Shown piece after piece: positions 42,598 to 52,011 of a stretch of DNA of 64,000 nucleotides. The first letter of the stretch is position 1. Each line of letters starts with the position of its first letter. The notes below the pieces were generated by a model, which saw only the letters and a list, made by a program, of their open reading frames with translations, was not told the origin of the DNA and did not search any database. The position numbers were made by a program, and so were the translations under genes. This DNA comes from Gammaproteobacteria bacterium (lineage in GTDB: Bacteria > Pseudomonadota > Gammaproteobacteria > Pseudomonadales > Halieaceae): NCBI GenBank assembly GCA_030427485.1, contig JAUICG010000019.1:43246-107245 (forward strand). Direction: 5' to 3'.

Positions 42598-42628
42598 GCA
42601 ATATGCCTGACTATAGTCGGCATATTGC
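42598..42628. promoter_or_regulatory. Operator/promoter palindrome of the RES/Xre pair
   Basis: Perfect 10-base arms GCAATATGCC and GGCATATTGC enclose an 11-base centre that is itself nearly palindromic (GACTATAGTC). On the minus strand the TATAGT centre is a fair -10 element for the antitoxin gene. The site is therefore a strong candidate for autorepression by the antitoxin. Confidence 0.8.
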
Positions 42629-42756
42629 AGTAAGTCAATCGCAGTCTGGCTGCTCGAACGGACGGGACCGGAGGTTGATATGGCGTGGCATGCGGAGAGG
42701 CGCTTGCGGGAAACAGCACGTTTGTCCTGACCAATCGTGTGGAAGGTCTGAGGGCG

Positions 42757-43107
42757 TTAAAAGTCCTCATAATCGGTATCGAGCAGTGGCTCGGCTACAA
42801 GATCTATGATTACCCCGTGTACTTCCACCGCGCACCAGGCCTTGAAAAGCTTCAGGTCCCTGTCCTGGGGCCAGAGGCTCGCATCGACATACCACTGTTC
42901 CAGGACCTCCTCGAAAAGCTCCAGATAACACTCCTCCAGCCAATCCTCTATATCCTCGCTGGCGCAGTCGTGAATCAGGAAAACAGGGCAGTCCTCGTTG
43001 GCGAATTCCAGGGTGATATGCCCGCCATCCGGGTAGGGGTCAGCCTCGTTGATCCAGTCGACGAACGGTTGCTTGACCCTGACTATCAGAAGATCGCGAT
43101 TGAGCAT
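42757..43107 (-). CDS. Hypothetical protein (acidic, about 116 residues)
   Basis: From the Met at 43107 the protein reads MLNRDLLIVRVKQPFVDWIN and continues acidic and Trp-rich (DIEDWLEECYLELFEEVLEQW). No family is recognised. A truncated relative at 62559-62699 starts the same way, which supports the chosen start and the reality of the gene. It lies next to the RES/Xre pair, possibly as mobile cargo. Confidence 0.6.
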   Translation of the reverse strand: MLNRDLLIVRVKQPFVDWINEADPYPDGGHITLEFANEDCPVFLIHDCASEDIEDWLEECYLELFEEVLEQWYVDASLWPQDRDLKLFKAWCAVEVHGVIIDLVAEPLLDTDYEDF

Positions 43108-43489
43108 GCGCAGTAAGCCCCCGGACAATGGGTTGGTGGATAAAAGGATACTACAGAAATGTGCGGGGCATATGGATGGCATTCCGGTCCCAGAACGTGG
43201 GTGATGACTTGTGCGAGGACTCGGTTTTCGATCTGCATTGAAAATTCATCCGTCCGATCACTACCACCTGTTAACTGACCTCGGGGAGCCGGTGTCCGGG
43301 TGGATCAATCTGCGAAGCAATTTTGCTGGATTAGGGATTGATACCGGATGCAGTTGCAGCGGAATTATTCAGTCGCGCCGCGCAAATTTGATTTGTGATA
43401 GGACGGGGTCTATCTTTAAGGGGATCGTCGCTCAGGCGGATAAAAGTAAATTTCCACTGGAAGAGCACAAGAATATAACGGAGTAACAA
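43108..43489. other. Intergenic region, AT-richer, no gene supported
   Basis: This 382-base stretch before the 641-residue lipoprotein gene is visibly more AT-rich than the flanking genes. A short frame from 43211 to 43486 has no recognisable domain or ribosome site. The 3' end supplies the promoter of the lipoprotein gene. Confidence 0.5.
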
Positions 43490-45415
43490 ATGACGATTAA
43501 AAGGATTTTACCAGTCATTGCAGTGATCTTCCTGCTGCAAGCTTGCGAACACAGGATCGAGATTTTCGGACAGGGAGACGTTGCTATGGACTCGAATAGC
43601 AGCTTCTGTCTATACGAGAATCGAAAAAGCGGGCCTGGTTGTTCTGTTTCTGTATGGGATGAGGATTATACCGTTACATACTATGCGGTTCCGCGCCCCG
43701 GCTGGCAGTTTGCTCGCTGGGGAAATTATTGTCCCAACGACAGTGTCGGTGAATGCAGTTTTAATGTCCCCGCACTGGCGGTCAATGAATATGCTTGGGA
43801 GATCCTCTTCAATCAGGGAGGTCAACCCTCTGCGCCGCCTTTATTGGCATACTTTGAACCGCTGGTTCCCAATCCGAAACCCATCAGTGATATTGTGACT
43901 GTAAACGGCAGAGATTGGGCACAGGTAGATTTGTTCTCTGGACTTAAACAGAGTGATATCGATGCCGCTTGCCCCACAGGGATTTGTCCGCCCGGGAGTA
44001 AGTTATACAACCATGAAATGAGTGGCTGGATTTGGGCATCACAATCGGAGGTAAACGCGCTATTAAACTCCTACCTTGAAACCAGCGTACCTGAACACTT
44101 GCTCCTTAGTAATACCGGGAATGGGGTTGAACTGGTCCGGGATGCAATCACAACGTGGGCCCCGCAATTTTTTGCGGATGGATGGCGGGCTACCTCTAAT
44201 CCGGGACCGTATTCCATGACTGTAGGTTATTTGGCGGAACCCGACCTTGCCGCCTATTTGCTGGATGTTGGAACCAACCCTGAGGATGCCGGTGCCGACG
44301 AAGCTTACAGTGGCCAGCATCCGGGTAATTCTCACCTGACCTCAAGAATTGGTGCATGGTTTTACCGTGACAAGGATACGGACGATGATGGGTTCACTGA
44401 TTATGTCGACCCCTGCCCTCTCAGGGCGGGAGATGAGTATGGGTGTCCACCGCCTGATATTGCGGATATCGTTATCGTGGGGGATAAAGAATGGTTGCAG
44501 CCAGACATTATCTACGCTCGGGACCTGGACGAGTTCACCAGCGCTTGCGGTAACCTTGTTGACTGCAGCGGTGTTCTGAACCAGACAGATGTAACCGGAT
44601 GGCAGTTGGCTACACTGGCTGAGATAGCTGACTTGTTTAACGCCTTTTTGGATGAGCCTTACTTTTCGGGAGAGCCCGCAGTTTACGATCCGGGCGTTTA
44701 CACCAAATTCGCGCGAAGCTTCTTCAACATAGGCGGCTTCCGTCCAACATTTGAGAGTGCGGACTTAAGGCAGCTCTCGGCTATGACAGGGAGTTATCCG
44801 GCTCTGGCCCACAGCTATTATGCTCGCATAGAGCATCGAATAGGCAGCAGCACTCCTGATTATGCAACCACCGCCGATGAGGGGCTATGGGGTTCTCCAC
44901 CGAACCTCTGGCTCTGGCGCCCCGCAACGCTTACGCTGGATACCATCGTTGTGGATGGCAAAGAATGGTATCAACCAGACCTGTTCCTGAACCTGAGCTG
45001 GAGTGAAATTGACAGCGTCTGCCCGAACGGAGCCTGCAATGGTACCCTGAACGGCATTGATCTTACGGGTTGGAACTGGGCATCTATCGATGACGTGAAC
45101 GCGCTGTTTAATTACTACATTGAGAATCCGACACCCAAGCTGGGTCCGGGGCCGGACAACACCGAAACCGTAGAAGGGGCGAAGTGGGCACGTTATTTTT
45201 TCAATGCGGGGTGGAGGCCGACCTACCCTGTTCAGGCCAATGGTGGGAAGTGGGCTGAGGGGCTAATGCGGGATTCCAGTGCATCAGCGGGTAGCGGAGC
45301 CCGGATCAAGTTCATCGTCTATGGTTCCGGAGCGCTCGCTTCGAAGGCAAAGACAACCATGCAGCCGCCTTTCCTTGAACAGATCGAGACAATGGGGGCC
45401 TGGTTTTATCGCTAG
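43490..45415 (+). CDS. Large lipoprotein: InlB-like domain plus three ~155-residue repeats
   Basis: The 641-residue lipoprotein has lipobox LLQAC (Cys19). Residues 20-125 repeat the four-Cys InlB-like module of the 15132 lipoprotein (GQGDV, YYAVPRPGWQFARW, ECSFNVPA, LAYFEP). Three related modules follow, about 135-293, 326-477 and 484-641, each with a GKEWxQPDLF-type start, a CPxGxC pair, a Trp-rich TGWxWAS turn, a VNALFNxY helix, and a WFYR or WLWR end. A calcium-loop-like DTDDDGFTDYVDPCP stretch (297-310) lies between the first two. No enzyme motif is seen; surface or envelope binding is likely. The gene is AT-richer than its neighbours, suggesting transfer. Confidence 0.7.
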   Translation: MTIKRILPVIAVIFLLQACEHRIEIFGQGDVAMDSNSSFCLYENRKSGPGCSVSVWDEDYTVTYYAVPRPGWQFARWGNYCPNDSVGECSFNVPALAVNEYAWEILFNQGGQPSAPPLLAYFEPLVPNPKPISDIVTVNGRDWAQVDLFSGLKQSDIDAACPTGICPPGSKLYNHEMSGWIWASQSEVNALLNSYLETSVPEHLLLSNTGNGVELVRDAITTWAPQFFADGWRATSNPGPYSMTVGYLAEPDLAAYLLDVGTNPEDAGADEAYSGQHPGNSHLTSRIGAWFYRDKDTDDDGFTDYVDPCPLRAGDEYGCPPPDIADIVIVGDKEWLQPDIIYARDLDEFTSACGNLVDCSGVLNQTDVTGWQLATLAEIADLFNAFLDEPYFSGEPAVYDPGVYTKFARSFFNIGGFRPTFESADLRQLSAMTGSYPALAHSYYARIEHRIGSSTPDYATTADEGLWGSPPNLWLWRPATLTLDTIVVDGKEWYQPDLFLNLSWSEIDSVCPNGACNGTLNGIDLTGWNWASIDDVNALFNYYIENPTPKLGPGPDNTETVEGAKWARYFFNAGWRPTYPVQANGGKWAEGLMRDSSASAGSGARIKFIVYGSGALASKAKTTMQPPFLEQIETMGAWFYR

Positions 45416-47031
45416 CCGTCGCGCCAGATAACCGCCGAGACCCTGCCCTGGTCCTGGAAGACCTCTATCATCCGCTGTACATCATCGCCCAGCGGCACAT
45501 TGTCGACCCGCAGCGCGTACATCAGCCGGCGACCGCTGCGGGTATCGATATAGCCCGCGAACGACTGACCTCTCAGGAGTATGCCGTCCTCGTCGCCGGT
45601 CGCGTATGTACCGGGCTTGGCGAACACATTGCCGCGGGCGCCGGCCAGGGTCGGGTCGGCCGCGAAGTCGGTGACGAATGCGAGCGAACCGTCCACCCCC
45701 ATCACCGGGAGCGCATCGAAGAATTCCGGAAACACCGCTTGTTCGCTGTTGTGCTTCAACATCTGCAGAACGGCTGTATTGGTTGCCGTCGCAGGGCCGC
45801 CGCCGCTGCCGTCAAAGAACTCGAATTCATCGCCCTCAATGCCGATCACCTGTGTGATGTACTCCCGTTCCAGCGCCAGTGACTCGTCCATGCCGTCGAC
45901 GCCGCCGGCCAGCCCCCACAGCATCAGGCTGGTGTCCGAGCCGATGTTGTAGCTCACTTTCATCACGAACTTCGCGTACTCGGAATACGGCAGCGATACC
46001 AGTTCGGCCAGCATGGTGCCCGCTCGGTACGCGTTCTTCGCCGGCAGTGTAGCGGTATTGTTGGCTGCGACCACCGGCGCATTCGGAACACTGACGCCCG
46101 CCCGCGCCAGCGCCTCGATAAATACGGTGCGCGCGTAGTTTGCCGGCTCCACGATCCTGAACACCTGCACCAGCGGAAACGCGCCGGTGAGCGGCGGAGT
46201 GTAATCGACCGCTATCCGTCCGATCACGTTACCGGCACAGCCGGGTGCGCCGATGCAACCGGGCAACTCCGGCAGGAGTGCGACGGACTCACCCTCGCCT
46301 GCGGAGGCAGTCAGCAAGTTGGCGTCGACCGCAAAGGCCTGTGATTGCGGTCGGTGACTGACGGAGGCCAACTCTCCAGGCCTGGCGGGGTGAATGATGA
46401 CATCGACGACGTCGTCATTGACGAAGATCGGCCTGACGTTGAATTCGCCGCGAAAATCGAAGGGCCTGAACAAGCGGTCGTCGATGATCACCTCGCCGGT
46501 AACCGTCCTGACTCCGGACGCCGCCACCTGCCGGGCGAGCGAATCGTAACCCCACAGCGGGTCGGGTTTTGTCAGTTCGGCATTGCCCAGTGAATCGGCC
46601 TCGTTGTGATCGTAATCCGATATCGCCATCGTTTCGTCGGCATTGCGGCGGCCACCCATCGTGAAGTCGCCCGACGCCACCAGTACAAGATCGCCCTCAA
46701 GCACGCCTTCGCTAGTGATATCGCCCCGCCGATAGACCGGTGTGTGAAAGCGGAAGTCAGGACCCAGCGTGCCTAGCGCCTCGCCGAGCGTAAACATTTT
46801 CCTGACCGATCCGATGTAGAAATTCTCGTCGGAGCGCAGGTCGTACACCAGTTCGCCGGTGTCGATGTCGACGACTCTCAGTCCCCAGGTCGAATCGTCG
46901 TACAGCGGCTTGTTGAAAATCGCAACGATATCTTCCGGAAGCCCCGGCGTTTGCTCGCTTGAACCACTGTGGCTGCAACCGGTCGCCAAAAGCGTTGCCG
47001 CAATTGTTAGCAGCTGTCCCGTACGACGCAT
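45412..47031 (-). CDS. dacB: D-Ala-D-Ala carboxypeptidase/endopeptidase (PBP4, S13), lipoprotein
   Basis: A 539-residue penicillin-binding protein of family S13. Lipobox LLATGC (Cys19) suggests outer- or inner-membrane anchoring. The active-site Ser75 is in SVRK (SxxK), the second motif SxN is SYN in KVSYNIGSD, and the third is KPGT in FAKPGTYATG rather than a canonical KTGT, a deviation worth noting. Between them is the typical S13 insertion (domains II and III). It trims peptidoglycan cross-links or stem peptides. It converges on the repeat lipoprotein gene, overlapping by 4 bases. Confidence 0.85.
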   Translation of the reverse strand: MRRTGQLLTIAATLLATGCSHSGSSEQTPGLPEDIVAIFNKPLYDDSTWGLRVVDIDTGELVYDLRSDENFYIGSVRKMFTLGEALGTLGPDFRFHTPVYRRGDITSEGVLEGDLVLVASGDFTMGGRRNADETMAISDYDHNEADSLGNAELTKPDPLWGYDSLARQVAASGVRTVTGEVIIDDRLFRPFDFRGEFNVRPIFVNDDVVDVIIHPARPGELASVSHRPQSQAFAVDANLLTASAGEGESVALLPELPGCIGAPGCAGNVIGRIAVDYTPPLTGAFPLVQVFRIVEPANYARTVFIEALARAGVSVPNAPVVAANNTATLPAKNAYRAGTMLAELVSLPYSEYAKFVMKVSYNIGSDTSLMLWGLAGGVDGMDESLALEREYITQVIGIEGDEFEFFDGSGGGPATATNTAVLQMLKHNSEQAVFPEFFDALPVMGVDGSLAFVTDFAADPTLAGARGNVFAKPGTYATGDEDGILLRGQSFAGYIDTRSGRRLMYALRVDNVPLGDDVQRMIEVFQDQGRVSAVIWRDG

Positions 47032-47230
47032 GAATCATTCCCCTTCGGATGTTGGAATGCCGGATCATACGGAGTTCTTGCACGATTGTTTACGTTGCGG
47101 CAGTTGAATCTCTACTTTTCTGAAAAAATACGGCGAGCTGCTAAGGCGCGAACAACGCAGGTCGGCCGTCGGGTATTTCGCGCGCGGGATTTTTCGGCAT
47201 CGACGGCCTGACCTGTGAGTGCCGTGTTAG

Positions 47231-47914
47231 CTAGCACCCGGGCGGCAGGCCCTCACAGGCAACACCGCGCCCGGCTTCGATCAGGCTGGGTTCCTGATCC
47301 GGATTGGCGATCCAGGGGCAGTTATCCGACGAGTTGGGTACCCCGTCCGAGTCAATATCGCTGGGGAAGTCCCGATACAGTAACAAATTGATTCGCTGCG
47401 GGAGCACAAAGCCCCAGAAATCCAGCGTATCCTCATTGCCCCATGACTCCTGTTGAAAAACCACGCCATCGTCACGAATGGCGACAGACCCCAGTGTGTA
47501 CACGCCGGCGTCGGAAAGAAACGCAACGATGTCGTCGTTATAACCACTCGGCTGCCCGGACTGGCTGTTATTGCCGAAATCGCCGTCATGCCAACCACTG
47601 GCAGTGCCGCATTCACCCTGAAAGCCCGGACCGTCGCAGGCGGACACGCCTCCCAGGAGGCTGCGAACGAAACCCTCGGCGACAGCGCGATCCGCGATCT
47701 CCCAGTCTTCGTAGAGGCCGCCGGGCGCTACCGCGACAAGCGTATCCGCATAGGTCAGGTTGAATTCGTCGAAGCGCAGGTATTCCCGGTGATTGACGAA
47801 ATCGGTAATGATTTCGCTGCCGCTCAGGGAAGAGAGATTGCCATGAACAACCACCTGTGCATTTGCGCCAACGCAGGCGAAGAGAAGAAGCAGACTGCTG
47901 CAGAGTTTCATCAT
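47231..47914 (-). CDS. Secreted protein with TSP3/GLPPGC C-terminal tail
   Basis: A 227-residue protein with a signal peptide (SSLLLLFACVGANA). The body (about 20-185) resembles PEP-CTERM-type exported proteins in its beta-rich pattern (EYLRFDEFNLTYADTL, DDIVAFLSDAGVYTLGSV) but has no CTERM helix. Instead it ends with a thrombospondin type-3-like loop (DIDSDGVPNSSDNCP) and the tail ACEGLPPGC, as in the propeller at 23020. The tail is similar at the DNA level as well. Function unknown; extracellular calcium-binding role possible. Confidence 0.65.
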   Translation of the reverse strand: MMKLCSSLLLLFACVGANAQVVVHGNLSSLSGSEIITDFVNHREYLRFDEFNLTYADTLVAVAPGGLYEDWEIADRAVAEGFVRSLLGGVSACDGPGFQGECGTASGWHDGDFGNNSQSGQPSGYNDDIVAFLSDAGVYTLGSVAIRDDGVVFQQESWGNEDTLDFWGFVLPQRINLLLYRDFPSDIDSDGVPNSSDNCPWIANPDQEPSLIEAGRGVACEGLPPGC

Positions 47915-48172
47915 CGTTTTGGCCCCGTCAAGTCAGCAGCAGCATCGTTCGCTAATGCACGCCCTCATACTGATGCCTTTGTTCTTGAAAGAATTATGGC
48001 GTTCAAACTTCAGTCTAGACAACGAGGCGCCAATTTTCCAATCGCACATAGCGGTTTCATTTATCCGCTCGGATTGGCCGCAAGGTGGTGTTCGCGGGCC
48101 TTGAAAAACGCCGGGCATACCTGTAGAAATGCCTGATCGCAGCGATAGGCTGTACATCCGGGAGCAGACGAC

Positions 48173-48559
48173 ATGGCAGAAAACTTTGCGGCTGCGCAGG
48201 AACGTCGGGCATTCACCCGCTTGCCATTGAACCGACCGATAGAGGTGCGCCAGGGCAGCAATATCTGGCAGTTGCAATTGCTGGACATATCCCTCACCGG
48301 AATGGGGGTTACCGGCCTGGACGACTGGGATGCTGATTACTCCCAACCCTTCAATATGCTACTCAAGCTCGATGACGGCCAGGAGCTGGCGTTTTCGGCG
48401 CAGCTTGTTCACATTGACCCGGGTCATATTGGCTTTGAGTTGAGCCACCTCGAGAAAGAGCCGCTTGCAGCCCTGGCGGCATTGCTGACCGTTGAACTGG
48501 GTAGCGAAGTCATTGAAAGCGAGCTGGCTTTGCTGCCGCAGTATCTGACATTGTCATAA
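48173..48559 (+). CDS. PilZ-domain protein
   Basis: A 128-residue protein with the PilZ c-di-GMP signature: ERRAFTRLPLNRPIEVR, with the Arg-rich RxxxR, and DISLTGMGV (D/NxSxxG) about 30 residues later. It would bind c-di-GMP and signal to motility, exopolysaccharide or envelope machinery through a partner not seen here. No other domain is fused. Confidence 0.9.
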   Translation: MAENFAAAQERRAFTRLPLNRPIEVRQGSNIWQLQLLDISLTGMGVTGLDDWDADYSQPFNMLLKLDDGQELAFSAQLVHIDPGHIGFELSHLEKEPLAALAALLTVELGSEVIESELALLPQYLTLS

Positions 48560-48866
48560 GCCCCGCTCAGTCGGCGCTCAACCAGCAGTAAGTCATGCCG
48601 CGAAAGGCCGGTATTGCTGCTACAGGTTTAGAGACCCAATCACTGTATTCCGTAAAGCTGATACCGGTGCTCAATGAATTTGAACACTACTGAGGCTTTC
48701 TGATTCAATAGAGCAGGGAGTTGATCAGTATTTGAAGGCCAGCCTTCGCCCGGGCGCGGTTGGCGGCTCATTGATCGAACCGGGTATGGAATACACCGGC
48801 GCAGCGAGGGGGACGATTGACGTGACAACGATCGAACGATATGTGGAAGACTTCGCAGGGAGAGCG
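48560..48866. other. Intergenic region, no gene supported
   Basis: About 307 bases between the PilZ gene and the IPTL-CTERM gene. The frame that extends the latter upstream to 48732 has no signal-peptide logic, while 48867 has GGGAGAG just before it. I see no clear terminator or regulatory repeat. Confidence 0.4.
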
Positions 48867-50144
48867 ATGATCGTCGCCCTCGCCGTCTTACTGCTTGTGG
48901 CGATGCTGGGGTTGAATCCGGCCCAGGCGGCGCCACCGGGCACCCCGGCGCCGGTGCGGATGTTGCCGTTCTGTGATCGCTCGACCGATCCGCCCAGCGG
49001 GGCGTGCGCCGGTGAGAGTGAGTTCGTCGATCTCTCCTCGCTGGGGGCATTGTCCGGAGGTGGCTCAGTCCAGCTTACGGCCACGCCGCGCATCCCGCCG
49101 TGCGAGACCGGCAACACGTTCACCGGCGAGTGGTCACCGTCGGTCTGCTATAGCGCAATACAGTTCAACCAGTTCGGATTCTGCCGTTACCTCGACCAGA
49201 TCACCGGTGAATTCCTGGGGTGCCAGGACTACAACTATCAGGACGGCACGACCCCCTTCAACGGCTACGCCGGGAACATGATCATCCGGACCAGCCCGGC
49301 ACTGGGGAACGACACGGGTACGCGGTCGGGATGCGGCGCGGGCGGAGACTTCTTTACCTACGCGTACGGCGGGCCCACCAACTCGGACCCCGCGCTGGAC
49401 CGGCGGTGGAGCAACATCGCCCCGACGGCCAACACCTGCACGCACAGTATCGCCCGCACGCCAGACAACCTGTTCGGGGCGACATGGCACGCCACCAGCG
49501 TTACGCTGGATGTGCGCCGTAACGGCGAGACGAGTACCACCAAGGCGAGCGCCGGGGTTTTCTACATCCTCGAAGGTACGCTCGGCCCGACCGCGCCGGA
49601 TCCTAACGAAAACCCACCGCCCGACCCGGACCCGTTCGAAGTGAACCTGCCCACGCCTACCGGCACGGGCACTGCGCGCATCTCGCTGACACCCTCGAAT
49701 GCGGGTGAAGGCTGTGCGGTATCCGATGCAGAGACCCTGAACCCGCCGGCGCCACCGCCCGATGGCATCACGCTGCCCCACGGCGTGTTCGGCTTCACAT
49801 TCTCGGGCTGCGCATCGGGATTCAGCGTCGAGGCGAGCATCGCGTATCCGAGCGCCATCCCTGCCGGTTCCGCATTCTACAAGTACGACGGGGGCAGAGG
49901 CTGGTTCACGATTCCCGCGGATATCTCGGGCGACACCGTGACCTTTACGATCACCGACAACGGCCCCGGCGACCTGGACCCGGCCGCTGGAACGATTCGC
50001 GATCCGGGCGGCATCGGCTTTTTCGCGGCGTCGGCCTCGTCCGTCGCCATCCCGACGCTACCGCAGTGGGGCCTGGGACTGTTGGCAGGCTTGCTTATCC
50101 TGCTCGCGTCCATCCGGTTCGGTCGCGGGAGGTTCCACGGCTAG
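48867..50144 (+). CDS. Exported protein with IPTL-CTERM sorting tail
   Basis: From the ATG at 48867, preceded by GGGAGAG, the protein is 425 residues with a signal peptide ending AQAAPP. The body has many Cys and Gly, probably beta-sandwich, with a Pro-rich linker in the middle and a segment FYKYDGGRGWFTIPADISGD matching the choice-of-anchor U domain. It ends with AIPTLPQWGLGLLAGLLILL and basic residues: the IPTL-CTERM anchoring signal. It is probably a surface protein; no enzyme activity is visible. Confidence 0.85.
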   Translation: MIVALAVLLLVAMLGLNPAQAAPPGTPAPVRMLPFCDRSTDPPSGACAGESEFVDLSSLGALSGGGSVQLTATPRIPPCETGNTFTGEWSPSVCYSAIQFNQFGFCRYLDQITGEFLGCQDYNYQDGTTPFNGYAGNMIIRTSPALGNDTGTRSGCGAGGDFFTYAYGGPTNSDPALDRRWSNIAPTANTCTHSIARTPDNLFGATWHATSVTLDVRRNGETSTTKASAGVFYILEGTLGPTAPDPNENPPPDPDPFEVNLPTPTGTGTARISLTPSNAGEGCAVSDAETLNPPAPPPDGITLPHGVFGFTFSGCASGFSVEASIAYPSAIPAGSAFYKYDGGRGWFTIPADISGDTVTFTITDNGPGDLDPAAGTIRDPGGIGFFAASASSVAIPTLPQWGLGLLAGLLILLASIRFGRGRFHG

Positions 50145-50333
50145 TGGTGCCGTGAAAGGTATCGATCTTGAATTGCATCGAAAATTGATAGGGTTTCCCG
50201 GGATGGTTGCGCGTGTGAATGGCCCATCCAAATTCCAGAAACCCAATATCTGTCATTTACATGTGGCATTCGGTGCGGGTCAACATTCGATGCAAATGCC
50301 GGATGAGTGGTAATTGCAAGTCAACATGGCGTT

Positions 50334-51902
50334 ATGGCAAAAGCGATTGCATTGTCGAGTAATGGCTGGCGTAAAACGGGTGCAGGGGGCTTGTCCGCGC
50401 TACTGATTCTACTGGTCAGTAGCTGCGCCAGGTTGCCGGTGGGCTACGACAAACCGGAGTCCAGCGCTATCGTCGATCCCGGTTCCACGCGGGTGGGCGC
50501 GTATGTCGAGAAACTGGCGGCGGAGCATCCCGGCGAATCCGGGTTCGCCATTCTGCGATACGGCCGCAACGCCTTCAACCTGCGCATCGCGATGGCTGAC
50601 CTGGCCGAACAGAGTCTCGATGTGCAGGTGTACATCTGGGAAGTGGACAGGACCGGCCGGCTCTTCGCCGAGCGGGTGTTGCGAGCGGCGGACCGGGGCG
50701 TCAGGGTCAGGATTCTGGTCGACGACCTGGGTCTGCAGGCCCGCGACGAGGGTGTTGCGGCGCTGGATGCGCACCCGAATATCGAGGTGCGTATCTTCAA
50801 CCCCTTCGCCAACCGCGGATCGAAGGTGCTGGATTTCCTGCTAGACACGGACCGGGTAAATAACCGCATGCACAACAAGACGGTCATCGCGGATAATGCC
50901 ATGGCCGTTGTCGGTGGCCGCAACATGGGGGACCATTACTTCGGAGTCAATCCAGAGACCAATTTCCGGGACCTCGATATCGGCGCCATCGGCCCCATCG
51001 TGCCTGAGATATCGGGTGTCTTCGACTACTTCTGGCGCGGTGACTGGGCGGTGCCGATCGCGGCGCTGGTCGATAAACCGCCTGCGGCGGACGAGGTTCG
51101 CGCCATGTACGTCAACCTGCGGGCCGATGTCCAGGCCAGCGACTACCCCTACGATATTGAGCGCGACCAGGCCGACACGCTCTCCGAACTGATCGACACC
51201 AGGAACTATACCTGGGCCAAGGGCCAGATTGTGTGGGACGACCCCGCGCGGCAGCAGGAACTGGAAGCGATCGCCAACAGCGGGAAGCTCGCCTCAGCCT
51301 TCTATGACAAGATCAATACATTGCAGCACTCCATCGACATCGAGTCTGCCTACTTCGTTCCGGGTGAACCGGGAGTGGAGGCGGCCCGAGAACTGGTCGA
51401 GCGGGGAGTGAAGGTTCGCATCCTCACCAACTCGCTGGCCTCCAACGACGTCATTGCGGCCCATGCGGGCTACGCCCTGTACCGGAAAGAGATGCTGGAA
51501 GCCGGAGCGGAGCTGTGGGAACTGCGTCCCGATTCGCGCGTTATCAAGAAAACCTGGGTGGGCCAATCCCGAGCCGGCCTGCATGCCAAGGCCATCGTCT
51601 TTGACCGGAAGTCGGTGTTCATCGGCAGCTACAATCTTGACCCCCGCTCCGCCAATATCAATACCGAGGCCGGCCTGTACGTGGAGAGCGAGGCACTGGC
51701 GGCGCAGCTGTTGGAGTACATGGCAGTTGGGAGGCTCCCCGAGAATGCCTACCGGGTGGAACTCGACGGGCACGGCGATCTGGTGTGGATCACCGATGAT
51801 GGCGGCGTCGAGGTACGTTATACCGCGGATCCCGAGTCCACCTGGGGACAGCGGATGATGGCAGGGTTCATTGGCATCCTGCCAGTCAGGTCCCAACTTT
51901 GA
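50334..51902 (+). CDS. Phospholipase D-family (cardiolipin-synthase-like) lipoprotein
   Basis: Starting at the Met at 50334 gives 522 residues with a lipoprotein-type signal (lipobox LVSSC). Two HKD motifs are intact: RMHNKTVIADN with GGRN following, and LHAKAIVFDRKSVFIGSYN. The spacing of about 230 residues between them fits the cardiolipin synthase/PLD superfamily. Attached to the envelope, it could cleave or transfer phosphatidyl groups. It lies 109 bases before the kinase-like gene on the same strand. Confidence 0.85.
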   Translation: MAKAIALSSNGWRKTGAGGLSALLILLVSSCARLPVGYDKPESSAIVDPGSTRVGAYVEKLAAEHPGESGFAILRYGRNAFNLRIAMADLAEQSLDVQVYIWEVDRTGRLFAERVLRAADRGVRVRILVDDLGLQARDEGVAALDAHPNIEVRIFNPFANRGSKVLDFLLDTDRVNNRMHNKTVIADNAMAVVGGRNMGDHYFGVNPETNFRDLDIGAIGPIVPEISGVFDYFWRGDWAVPIAALVDKPPAADEVRAMYVNLRADVQASDYPYDIERDQADTLSELIDTRNYTWAKGQIVWDDPARQQELEAIANSGKLASAFYDKINTLQHSIDIESAYFVPGEPGVEAARELVERGVKVRILTNSLASNDVIAAHAGYALYRKEMLEAGAELWELRPDSRVIKKTWVGQSRAGLHAKAIVFDRKSVFIGSYNLDPRSANINTEAGLYVESEALAAQLLEYMAVGRLPENAYRVELDGHGDLVWITDDGGVEVRYTADPESTWGQRMMAGFIGILPVRSQL

Positions 51903-52011
51903 GCACTACCATTTCCCTGCACATGACTGGTCTGCAGGCAGGCTGCCGGTTCGCAAGCGCGTTACCGGGGTTTAGAATAACGGGTTCAGGAAGAACGCAA
52001 CGGTAACGACA

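Noticed and set aside
42584..42601. Longer TTG start for the Xre antitoxin
   Set aside because: It would place the start codon inside the operator palindrome; the ATG at 42583 fits better.
43211..43486. Short plus-strand frame (91 codons) before the repeat lipoprotein
   Set aside because: No ribosome site, no domain and no signal peptide; more likely leader DNA.
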